A DNA stretch of 64,000 nt from the NCBI RefSeq assembly GCF_001435845.1, contig NZ_CM003596.1, positions 434,001-498,000 on the forward strand, written 5' to 3'. Made by a program: the position numbers and the translations under genes. Positions 1-6,964 of the stretch are shown here, one piece after another. This DNA is from Psychrobacter sp. P11G3 (GTDB taxonomy: Bacteria > Pseudomonadota > Gammaproteobacteria > Pseudomonadales > Moraxellaceae). The notes beneath the pieces were generated by a model that saw nothing but the letters and a program-made list of their open reading frames with translations, was not told where the DNA came from and did not search any database. Numbering within the stretch: the first letter of the stretch is position 1; every line of letters starts with the position of its first letter.

Positions 1-1
1 C

Positions 2-91
2 AGTCGCGGTGATGAAGCGGTTGCTACTGAAGTACGTGCTAAAGTAGAAGCTATCTGTGCAGAATTACCAGTCTATGCTAAAAATCAGTAA
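2..91 (+). CDS. glyA: Serine hydroxymethyltransferase, C-terminal end (partial)
   Basis: Only the last 29 codons and the TAA stop are inside the window; the gene begins upstream. The reading frame ends with residues EVRAKVEAICAELPVYA followed by KNQ. This fits the conserved tail of serine hydroxymethyltransferase, which in enterobacteria also ends in a CxxxPVYA pattern. The enzyme interconverts serine and glycine with tetrahydrofolate in the cytoplasm. A strong hairpin terminator follows directly. The identification rests on this short tail only. The glycine/alanine-type symporter downstream is a fitting neighbour but is separated by the terminator. Confidence 0.7.
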   Translation, partial: SRGDEAVATEVRAKVEAICAELPVYAKNQ

Positions 92-111
92 ACTTTAGAA
101 TGGTAATAAAA

Positions 112-144
112 AAAACCGCTAAGCTTTTGCTTAGCGGTTTTTTT
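112..144 (+). terminator. Rho-independent terminator of glyA
   Basis: A perfect stem AAACCGCTAAGC / GCTTAGCGGTTT with a TTTT loop is followed by a run of seven or more T. It lies about 20 bases after the glyA stop codon. The A-rich 5' side also allows it to work on the minus strand. Confidence 0.95.
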
Positions 145-365
145 GTTATTGCTCTTTATAAATATTAGAGAATTTAACGCAAACATGTATTGGTAGTGCT
201 ATTTAGCTCTTTTTAATTATATTTCAGTCTGTTGTTTAACTTGAAAATTATTACCGACATTTTTCGATAAATGCAGTGAGCTTGACTAAGTTTTCCTATT
301 GGTTTTAAAGAGTTAAGTCGATATTTAATGAAGAAAAATGTGTAAATCCCTTTGTTTATACAAAA

Positions 366-447
366 ATATTAGTATATAGTCAGTATTGAACATTTAGTAA
401 TAATACTAATACAAATTATAATAAATAGTTACACTTTGTATTAGTAT
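366..447 (+). promoter_or_regulatory. AT-rich leader with three ATTAGTAT copies, two forming a 13-bp inverted repeat
   Basis: The region from 145 to 501 holds no gene. Within it ATTAGTAT occurs at 368-375, inverted at 403-410, and direct again at 440-447, so at spacings of 35 and 37 bases. The last two copies are the core of a perfect 13-bp inverted repeat (403-415 and 435-447) with a 19-base spacer. This is what a dimeric-repressor operator array or a leader hairpin could look like just upstream of the symporter gene. No glycine-riboswitch core was seen. Function is inferred. Confidence 0.45.
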
Positions 448-501
448 CGCTGTAATTGATTGAATAATTATATAAATATTATTTTCAATAGAGGGATTTA
501 C

Positions 502-2037
502 ATGAAAAAACAATCTTTAGTCGCAACGATGCTATTACTCAGCACGACTCTTGCGCAAGCAGCAGAACAATCAGGTTTAGCAGCATTTGGAGCAGGTCTC
601 GATGGCTTTATGTCCAATATATTTGGCTGGTTCGTCGACCTTATTTTCTTTTCAGTACCTCTTGGAGACGTCAGCTTCCCACTCATTGTGGGTTGGTTAT
701 TAGTTGCCGCACTCGTATTCACCCTTTACTTTGGATTTATTCAGTTTCGACAAATAGGCTTGTCTCTAGATATTGTCAGAGGCAAATATACCGATCCCAA
801 TCCCGCTAATAAAGAAGAAGGCGAGGTAAGCCACTTTCAAGCCTTAGCTACTGCGTTATCAGGTACTGTTGGTCTTGGTAATATCGCAGGCGTTGGTGCA
901 GCACTTGCTATTGGTGGACCTGGCGCTACCTTTTGGATGATTATGGTCGGCCTATTCGGTATGGCGACTAAGTTTGTAGAATGTACGTTAGGTGTCAAAT
1001 ACCGTACGGTACTACCATCTGGCGTCGTATCAGGTGGCCCTATGTACTACCTAAGTCGCGGTATGGCTGAACGTGGTATGGGCGGATTAGGTAAGTTTCT
1101 GGCTGTTGGTTTTGCACTCATGTGTATATTGGCGACCTTTGGTGCCGGTAACATGTTTCAGGGTAACCAAGCCTTTGCAGTCATGAGCTCTACTTTTAGC
1201 ATTCCAACGGATTACAGTGTATTCTTTGGTATTGGCTTAGCGTTTTTAGTCGGTATGGTTATCATTGGTGGTATGCCGCGCATCGCAACCGTTACCGAAA
1301 AAGTCGTACCTTTTATGGCTTTGTTATACATTACTATGGCGGTAATCGTACTGATTGCTAACTTTAATCATATCGGTACTGCATTTGGCGAGATTTTCTC
1401 GGGTGCCTTCACTGGTGCTGGTGTGGCTGGTGGCTTTATTGGCGCATTGATTCAAGGTTTAAAACGTGCAACTTTCTCTAACGAAGCGGGTGTTGGTTCA
1501 GCCGCTATTGCTCACTCAGCAGTAAAAACTAAAGAGCCTGCTACTGAAGGTCTAGTAGCGCTATTAGAGCCTTTTATTGATACGGTTGTTATCTGTACGA
1601 TGACGGCGCTTGTTATTACTATCTCTGGGGTGAACACTGCCGCAAACTTACAAACCCAAGCGCTGACTGGTGTGGATCTAACCCGTGCAGCCTTTATGGA
1701 AACGGCGCCTATCTTCCAGTATTTCCTAGCTGTCGCGGTATTGTTGTTTGCTTTCTCAACGATGATTTCATGGTCATATTATGGTCTAAAAGCTTGGACT
1801 TACCTTTTCGGTGAAGGTAAAGGCGGCGAGATGATATACAAACTTATCTTCTTAATCTTCGTTGTTATCGGTACCATCGTACAGTTTAGCTTCGTTATCG
1901 ACTTCTCAGATGCGGCTCTGTTCGCTATGGCTATCTTTAACATCATCGGTCTGTACTTCTTGATGCCAATTGTGAAAAGAGAGGTTAATTCTTTCATAGC
2001 TCGTGTGAAAAGTGGTGAAATTAAAAAGTATAAATAA
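502..2037 (+). CDS. Sodium:alanine/glycine symporter, AGCS family
   Basis: This is an inner-membrane amino-acid carrier of the alanine/glycine:cation symporter family (AlsT/DagA type), which imports alanine or glycine with Na+. The 511-residue protein carries the family signature GTVGLGNIAGVGAALAIGGP followed by GATFWM around residues 124-150. It has about ten or eleven hydrophobic segments and an NEAGVGSAAIAHS motif. The ATG at 502 was chosen because GAGGG lies at 491-495; an in-frame ATG at 460 lacks a ribosome site. The first 22 residues look like a cleavable signal peptide ending AQA, which places the mature N-terminus outside. The gene stands alone between two terminators. Substrate choice within the family cannot be told from sequence. 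Confidence 0.9.
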   Translation: MKKQSLVATMLLLSTTLAQAAEQSGLAAFGAGLDGFMSNIFGWFVDLIFFSVPLGDVSFPLIVGWLLVAALVFTLYFGFIQFRQIGLSLDIVRGKYTDPNPANKEEGEVSHFQALATALSGTVGLGNIAGVGAALAIGGPGATFWMIMVGLFGMATKFVECTLGVKYRTVLPSGVVSGGPMYYLSRGMAERGMGGLGKFLAVGFALMCILATFGAGNMFQGNQAFAVMSSTFSIPTDYSVFFGIGLAFLVGMVIIGGMPRIATVTEKVVPFMALLYITMAVIVLIANFNHIGTAFGEIFSGAFTGAGVAGGFIGALIQGLKRATFSNEAGVGSAAIAHSAVKTKEPATEGLVALLEPFIDTVVICTMTALVITISGVNTAANLQTQALTGVDLTRAAFMETAPIFQYFLAVAVLLFAFSTMISWSYYGLKAWTYLFGEGKGGEMIYKLIFLIFVVIGTIVQFSFVIDFSDAALFAMAIFNIIGLYFLMPIVKREVNSFIARVKSGEIKKYK

Positions 2038-2074
2038 TGGGTTTGATTGAACACTCTATTATAACTTGATAATT

Positions 2075-2111
2075 AAAAAAGCCCGCCAAGATGATTCTTG
2101 GCGGGCTTTTC
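2075..2111 (+). terminator. Rho-independent terminator after the AGCS symporter
   Basis: AAAAAAGCCCGCCAAG pairs with CTTGGCGGGCTTTT across a short loop about 40 bases after the symporter stop. The 12-bp GC-rich core has A and T runs on opposite sides, so it may act in both directions. Confidence 0.95.
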
Positions 2112-2364
2112 GATGTCTAGTATTTGTTATTTGCTAGATAGCTATTAAGTTTTAGATAGAAGCAATCTGTAAAGAGTTGCCTGTTTATACAAGAAAACCC
2201 CATAGCTTTTGTTAGGTGGTTTTTTATTGCTTACGTACAAAATTTCAAATATATACTTTGTATTTAGTGGTTGCATACATACACACTTAAAAAGTAGTTA
2301 GTTCTTGTTTTTCTCCCTCATTTGAGGTTAAAATAGTGGAACTAATATTGATAAAGGAAGAAAA
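2112..2364. other. Intergenic stretch, terminator-like relic only
   Basis: No open frame of note. At 2194-2227 an imperfect hairpin (AAAACC ... GGTTTT around CTTTTG, then a T run) resembles the glyA terminator at 112-144, including the trailing ATTGCT. It may be a decayed terminator copy. The ribosome site AAAGGAAG for the next gene is at 2354-2361. Confidence 0.4.
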
Positions 2365-3048
2365 ATGCACGCTTATAAAGTTGAACATATCACCCAGTCA
2401 AATGAACCTAAGGATGATAGTGATTTCAAAAAAATTGGTCTTCCTTATGAAGTGTTTGAGAAGGCAGTAGATGCAGCATTTAGAGCTTACCAACGTGAAG
2501 ACAATAGTTTTTCCACAAAATCAGCAGCAGGGTACAATGCTTGGAATTATGCTGTGAAAGAATTAAGGCTAAAGGCGTTAGAACATAGTTGGGGAGTGCC
2601 TTTCGAGAGTAATGGTATTGAAGGTATTAAAAGCCCACTTAGAAAAATTACAATTATTGTTAATTCAGGCAATAAGAATACTGGTATTAAAGATAAAGAG
2701 CCAAAACCTAAAAATCAAAAAGGTTCGGGCTATAATGTTCTGATGAGTGATAATTTAGATTTATTCACTTCTTGTGATGACTTATTTGACGCAAACTCTA
2801 TTACTGAAGAATCTACTGATCCAAATCAAACGTGGTTACTTCTTTTTCATATTGACGAGAGGAAGGAAGAAATTAGATTTGAGCTATTACTGCCTACAAA
2901 GATAGAGAATAGAATTATTTCTGGCTATAAAAAGCGAATTATTTTGTCACCTATTGATATTTCGAATAAGCCTAAATTTACATCCGTAACGAGTGAAGAA
3001 GACTCAACTGTAGGGATTGATTTTGATGTGCCTAGAAAGAGTGGATAA
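2365..3048 (+). CDS. Unknown protein paired with an ImmA-type regulator/protease
   Basis: A 227-residue soluble protein that I do not recognise. It has no signal peptide or membrane segment. It is rich in Lys, Asn and Ser, with a basic KDKEPKPKNQKGSG linker near residue 108 separating two parts. The C-terminal part has a beta-rich look (WLLLFHIDERKEEIRFELLLP). The start is supported by AAAGGAAG eight bases upstream. Its last 20 or so bases overlap the start of the downstream HTH/ImmA gene, so the two are probably translationally coupled. AT-rich codons set both genes apart from their neighbours, which suggests acquisition. In such pairs the partner may be a toxin, a protease substrate or a sensor; the sequence does not decide. 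Confidence 0.75.
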   Translation: MHAYKVEHITQSNEPKDDSDFKKIGLPYEVFEKAVDAAFRAYQREDNSFSTKSAAGYNAWNYAVKELRLKALEHSWGVPFESNGIEGIKSPLRKITIIVNSGNKNTGIKDKEPKPKNQKGSGYNVLMSDNLDLFTSCDDLFDANSITEESTDPNQTWLLLFHIDERKEEIRFELLLPTKIENRIISGYKKRIILSPIDISNKPKFTSVTSEEDSTVGIDFDVPRKSG

Positions 3049-4111
3049 AGAGTTCAATCCTGATAGATTTAAAATTGCAAGACTAAGACGCAAGATGACA
3101 TATAGGAGGCTTGCTGAGCAAACAGGGTTGTCTTCAAAAACGATATCTAAATACGAGAAAGATGGTATCAACAACCCGCCTTCTAGTGAGTCTTTGAAGA
3201 AAATATCGCAAGTTCTTAGTTATCCTGCACAGTTCTTCTTTGAAGATGATATTGATGAAATATCTACTGAGACAGTTTCATTTCGTGCATTAAGTAAAAT
3301 GACAGCTGCACAAAGAGATGCTGCTATATCTGCTGGACGACTTAGTCTCATCGTCAATAATTACATACAAGACAATTTTGAACTTCCTAAACAAGATTTT
3401 ATAGATTTAAGAGGTTGTGATCCTGAGATAGCAGCAGAGACAATTAGAGAGCATTGGGCGCTTGGAAGTAAGAAGATAGGTAATTTGATACATCTATTAG
3501 AATCAAAAGGTGTTCGTGTTTTTTCATTGTCAGAAAATACTCTAGATGTGGATGCTTTTTCTTTTTGGAAAGATGGCTTGCCATTTATTTTTCTTAATAA
3601 TAGAAAGTCAGCAGAACGTAGTCGGTTTGACGCTGCCCACGAATTAGGACATTTACTACTGCACAAGCATGCTTCACCTTTCGATGACTCTATTGACGTT
3701 TCATTATCTCCTAGTCGAGTTGCTGAACAGGAAGCTGATAATTTTGCTTCTGCATTCTTGATGCCAAAGGCAAGTGTTGCAAATGCTATTCCTAACTATA
3801 TAACTATAGAGGACATCATTGAACTAAAAAGTAGGTGGTCAGTCTCCGCTGTTAGCTTAATATTTAGACTACATAAAGTTAATCTTATTACAGAATGGCA
3901 GTATAGAAAACTTATGGAGGAAGCTTCAATAAGGGGGTATAGAAAGGAAGAGCCTCAGCCTATTCCTAGAGAAAAATCTTTAATATTTGAAAAGATAATG
4001 CCAGTGTTAGCTAAGGAAGGTTTGGGCGTAAAATCCTTTGCTAAAGAATTGAAATTACCTCTAGATGAAGTAACCAATTTAATGTTTATGCCAAGTCTTA
4101 TAGCGCGCTAA
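3026..4111 (+). CDS. XRE-family HTH protein with ImmA/IrrE-type zinc metallopeptidase domain
   Basis: A predicted DNA-binding protease of 361 residues. Residues about 13-66 form a Cro/C1-type helix-turn-helix (RRKMTYRRLAEQTGLSSKTI). Around residue 205 is the zinc-protease motif HELGH, followed by EQEADNFASAFLMP, which would supply the third metal ligand. This is the ImmA/IrrE (COG2856, DUF955) arrangement, known for proteases that cleave a repressor or partner on a signal. The frame is open from a TTG at 3017, but AGGG at 3012-3015 is spaced properly for the ATG at 3026. It overlaps the upstream unknown gene. Fused XRE-COG2856 proteins have been proposed as toxin-antitoxin components; that role here is inference. 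Confidence 0.88.
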   Translation: MCLERVDKEFNPDRFKIARLRRKMTYRRLAEQTGLSSKTISKYEKDGINNPPSSESLKKISQVLSYPAQFFFEDDIDEISTETVSFRALSKMTAAQRDAAISAGRLSLIVNNYIQDNFELPKQDFIDLRGCDPEIAAETIREHWALGSKKIGNLIHLLESKGVRVFSLSENTLDVDAFSFWKDGLPFIFLNNRKSAERSRFDAAHELGHLLLHKHASPFDDSIDVSLSPSRVAEQEADNFASAFLMPKASVANAIPNYITIEDIIELKSRWSVSAVSLIFRLHKVNLITEWQYRKLMEEASIRGYRKEEPQPIPREKSLIFEKIMPVLAKEGLGVKSFAKELKLPLDEVTNLMFMPSLIAR

Positions 4112-4154
4112 TACACGAACAATACTCTAATTAGTATTATTATCATTGCACAAA

Positions 4155-4193
4155 ATAAAGCCCCGATTATAAAAATATAATCGGGGCTTATTC
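4155..4193. terminator. Bidirectional terminator between the ImmA module and gltS
   Basis: AATAAGCCCCGATTATA pairs with its complement on the far side of a short A-rich loop. It sits between two converging genes and has T/A-rich flanks on both sides, so it can end both transcripts. Confidence 0.85.
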
Positions 4194-4226
4194 ACATTAA
4201 ATCAGTCTAACTTTCTACTAAGTAGC

Positions 4227-5501
4227 CTACATAAACGGCAACTTCGTAAAAATCTGCAATATCGTGGCATTGACGATATCAACAAAGAACGCACCTACCA
4301 TTGGCACAATCAAGAATGCTTTAGGTGAAGGTAGGTAACGATCAGTGACTGCCTGCATGTTCGCAATCGCTGTCGGTGTCGCACCCATACCAAAACCACA
4401 ATGGCCCGCTGATAATACAGCTGCGTCGTAGTCTTTACCCATAATTTTAAAGGTAATGAGGTAGACGTAGATAATCATAATGATAGTCTGTACAACCAAT
4501 ATGACTAATACAGGGCCTGCCAAATCGGTTAATTGCCAAAGTTTTAAAGACAATAAAGCCATCGCTAAAAATAGGCTTAAAGACGCATTACCAAGTACAT
4601 CAATTGAGCGGTCAAACATATCAAAATTGAAGACCATCGTCAGCACATTGCGAATGATGACGCCGCCTGCCAGTGCCCATACGAAAGTAGGCAGCTCAAA
4701 CCATGTACCTTCAGCAACGATGGCCATCACATCGGCAAAAGCCAAAGCACCTGCGAATAGTGCCAAGGTTTCGATAGTAGAAGAAGCGGTGATAAAGCGC
4801 ATGCTATCAGGTCTTTCAAAGATATCTTTATTACTACCTGCAGACTCTTCATCATGTTTGGTGCTATATAACGATTGTGCACCAGCAACTTTTTCGATAT
4901 CGCTAGGATCAGGGTTGGCTGGCGTTGGTTTTAGTCCAAGTCGATTAATCAAGCGACGGGCAACAGGACCGCCAACGATACCACCCGCGACCAAACCATA
5001 AGTAGCAACCGCAATACCAAGCGTCGTCGCACCGACCACGCCGTAGTCTTGTTCTAACGTAATGCCCCAAGCGCCTGCTGTACCATGACCACCCGTTAGA
5101 GCGATAGACCCTGTCACTAGACCGAGCAAAGGATCAAGTCCCAATGCACTTGCCATGGCCACACCAACGACGTCCTGCAATACAATAAACACTGAAACAA
5201 CGATAGTAAAAATTAGTAATGGTGTGCCGCCTGCTTTTAATCGACTAAAATCAGCGCTCAGACCGATGGACGCAAAGAACATCAACATGGTGGCGGTCTG
5301 CAGCCCTTGATGAAAGTTAAAACTATATCCCCAAACCATATTGAGAGCATAGACAACAATCGCCGCGACCAAACCACCAGCAACCGGTTCTGGAATATTA
5401 AAGTCCTCTAAAAACTTGACCCTCCGCACCAAAAACCGCCCAAGCAGCAGCACTAAGGTGGCCAATATCAGGGTGTAATAACCGTTTAAGGTAATCTCCA
5501 T
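4227..5501 (-). CDS. gltS: Sodium/glutamate symporter GltS
   Basis: This is an inner-membrane Na+-coupled glutamate importer. The 424-residue protein begins MEITLNGYYTLILATLVLLLG and has about ten to twelve hydrophobic segments. It carries the paired glycine-rich GltS motifs GSIALTGGHGTAGAWG (about residue 132) and AGHCGFGMGATPTAIANM (about residue 366), typical of the ESS family. It is somewhat longer than the roughly 400 residues of E. coli GltS because of a hydrophilic loop at about residues 192-234. AAAGGA lies ten bases before the ATG. A long hairpin occupies its leader (5529-5572). The gene is transcribed away from the RNase/barstar pair but on the same strand. Confidence 0.92.
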   Translation of the reverse strand: MEITLNGYYTLILATLVLLLGRFLVRRVKFLEDFNIPEPVAGGLVAAIVVYALNMVWGYSFNFHQGLQTATMLMFFASIGLSADFSRLKAGGTPLLIFTIVVSVFIVLQDVVGVAMASALGLDPLLGLVTGSIALTGGHGTAGAWGITLEQDYGVVGATTLGIAVATYGLVAGGIVGGPVARRLINRLGLKPTPANPDPSDIEKVAGAQSLYSTKHDEESAGSNKDIFERPDSMRFITASSTIETLALFAGALAFADVMAIVAEGTWFELPTFVWALAGGVIIRNVLTMVFNFDMFDRSIDVLGNASLSLFLAMALLSLKLWQLTDLAGPVLVILVVQTIIMIIYVYLITFKIMGKDYDAAVLSAGHCGFGMGATPTAIANMQAVTDRYLPSPKAFLIVPMVGAFFVDIVNATILQIFTKLPFM

Positions 5502-5528
5502 AGGTTAATCCTTTCTATAAAATAAATT

Positions 5529-5572
5529 AACCTGAATTCGGGATAAATATGGCTTTATCTCGAATTCAGGTT
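5529..5572 (-). repeat. 19-bp inverted repeat in the gltS leader
   Basis: The arms at 5529-5547 and 5554-5572 match at 18 of 19 positions, the odd pair being a G-T wobble, around a 6-base loop. On the minus strand it follows the barstar stop by about 67 bases and precedes the gltS start by about 28. A T-rich but broken tail follows (AATTTATTTTAT). It could be the terminator of the RNase/barstar transcript or an attenuator of gltS. Confidence 0.8.
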
Positions 5573-5639
5573 TCTATGATGACGAATAATTATCGGTGAC
5601 TATCGGCGGTCAAGCTTGCAATATATAGGCTTTTAATGA

Positions 5640-6122
5640 CTAATTTTCTAACGCATAAGCTTCATCCTCAGATGGCACGATGACCCACAATTGTGGTTTG
5701 CCAAATTCTCTAAAGGCATCCTCAATGATGCTTTTAAAGACATTGAAGTCCTCAGTGTTTATCCTTTTGACGTCTGTCAAATCCAGCCTTAAATGAATTG
5801 CCTCACTGTCTGTTAGACAATCCCATGCACTGTCCCAGTTGTGTGAAAAATAACTAGGAAAGTCACAAGCCTTGCCTAAACTCGTCAATAGCTCAGTTTT
5901 TTCGAGCGTGTCACCTACGGCTATAGTAACAGCCTGCGCAGGAATGCTAGTACCCAGTGCTGTACCGTTTTGGTTAATGTGGTCTTGCTTCACGTGGCTT
6001 TGATTAACGTAGTGAATGGCTTGGTTCGTACTGTCTCGATTCATATCGGCTTTGTCCGTATTCGCTTGTTTCATATTCGCTTGTTTCACATTAAGGCACC
6101 TGTAGTCTTTGGAAGCTATCAT
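5640..6122 (-). CDS. Barstar-like ribonuclease inhibitor with N-terminal repeat extension
   Basis: Residues about 70-160 match the barstar family, small proteins that plug the active site of barnase-type RNases. The core LGKACDFPSYFSHNWDSAWD contains Asp97 and Asp101, which align with barstar Asp35 and Asp39, the residues that contact the RNase. There is no signal peptide, so the inhibitor should be cytoplasmic. The gene overlaps the 3' end of the RNase gene by 32 bases, a standard immunity arrangement. The first 60 residues are unusual: polar, with five-residue units (ANMKQ, ANTDK, ADMNR) encoded by a degenerate 15-bp DNA repeat. Translation might also begin at Met17 or Met27. The family call is firm; partnership with the upstream RNase is inferred from the overlap. 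Confidence 0.85.
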   Translation of the reverse strand: MIASKDYRCLNVKQANMKQANTDKADMNRDSTNQAIHYVNQSHVKQDHINQNGTALGTSIPAQAVTIAVGDTLEKTELLTSLGKACDFPSYFSHNWDSAWDCLTDSEAIHLRLDLTDVKRINTEDFNVFKSIIEDAFREFGKPQLWVIVPSEDEAYALEN

Positions 6123-6843
6123 AGTGATCGACAGTCAAGTAATAGACAGTAGGCGGGTTACCACCTGTGACGATACGCCGTGCGCCGCGGTGAGACACAC
6201 CAGGGGTGGGTACGGTATATTCGCGGTAGTAGCCTTGTGACTGGGCGGGTAGTCTGCCTTCACGATTATAAAACGTCGTACCATCTTTATTTGGATACGG
6301 AAACGGGCCGCCTTGCTGAATAAGCGCAATCGTATTATCAACCTGTGCATCACCCGTTATACCAGCAGTAGTGGTTTGGCTCGTATTATTAGTGACGTCT
6401 TGCGATACCGTTGTCGGCTCGATACTATCAGCAAGCAATGTCGAATTTAAATCGCCGAAAAAATAGAAAGCGACGGCGATGATAGCGATGAGGCTAAATA
6501 GCGTAGAGCCTAAGCTTCTTTTATTTGGTCTGCTGTTTTGACTGCTACGATTTGAGTTACGAGTGCTATGATGGCTATTTCTATTAGCGTTAGTAGGTGT
6601 ATAGCTTGGAACATCTGATGCAGTATCTTGGTCAAGGCTCAATGAAGACGAGGTCACTTCAGTGGCTCTCAATTGGTTTTTGTCGTTACGGGCACTGTTA
6701 AAGTAGACACTTTGACCAACCGTTATAGGCTTCGCCAGTCGTGCTTTGCTAATATGAAAGAACACATCTTCACTTTGATTGTCTACATCGATAAAGCCAT
6801 AGCCTTTATCTTCGTTCCAGTGCTTAATCTTGCCACTTTGCAT
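6091..6843 (-). CDS. Cold-shock domain / transmembrane / barnase-like (RNase N1/T1 family) ribonuclease
   Basis: A three-part protein of 250 residues. Residues 1-64 form a cold-shock domain with both RNP motifs (DKGYGFI, DVFFHIS). A Ser/Asn/Arg-rich linker leads to one hydrophobic segment at about 114-130. Residues about 172-250 match guanyl-specific microbial RNases: GGPFPYPNKDGTTFYNREGR, YYREYT, RGARRIV, DHYDSF. Glu208, Arg219, Arg223 and His240 align with barnase Glu73, Arg83, Arg87 and His102, so the RNase should be active. Positive charges before the membrane segment predict the cold-shock domain inside and the RNase in the periplasm. The overlapping barstar gene would guard the cell during synthesis. 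The combination may serve defence, competition or envelope RNA turnover; none is shown. Confidence 0.87.
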   Translation of the reverse strand: MQSGKIKHWNEDKGYGFIDVDNQSEDVFFHISKARLAKPITVGQSVYFNSARNDKNQLRATEVTSSSLSLDQDTASDVPSYTPTNANRNSHHSTRNSNRSSQNSRPNKRSLGSTLFSLIAIIAVAFYFFGDLNSTLLADSIEPTTVSQDVTNNTSQTTTAGITGDAQVDNTIALIQQGGPFPYPNKDGTTFYNREGRLPAQSQGYYREYTVPTPGVSHRGARRIVTGGNPPTVYYLTVDHYDSFQRLQVP

Positions 6844-6901
6844 GGTCGTACCGCTCCCTATAATTTAAATGCCTTAATTAAAATACTTATGATTCAAACG
6901 A

Positions 6902-6931
6902 AGAAACGCCAGCATAATTGCTGACGTTTCT
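6902..6931 (-). terminator. Terminator-like hairpin after proA
   Basis: AGAAACGCCAGC and GCTGACGTTTCT pair with one wobble around a short loop. On the minus strand it follows the proA stop by about 34 bases and is trailed by TTCGTTTG, a weak T tract. It also lies upstream of the RNase gene start. Confidence 0.65.
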
Positions 6932-6964
6932 GATTACTCGTTTCGATAGTCGATGCTAGTATGA

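Noticed and set aside
145..501. Glycine riboswitch upstream of the AGCS symporter
   Set aside because: Such symporters often have one, but the conserved glycine-aptamer core was not found in this AT-rich stretch.
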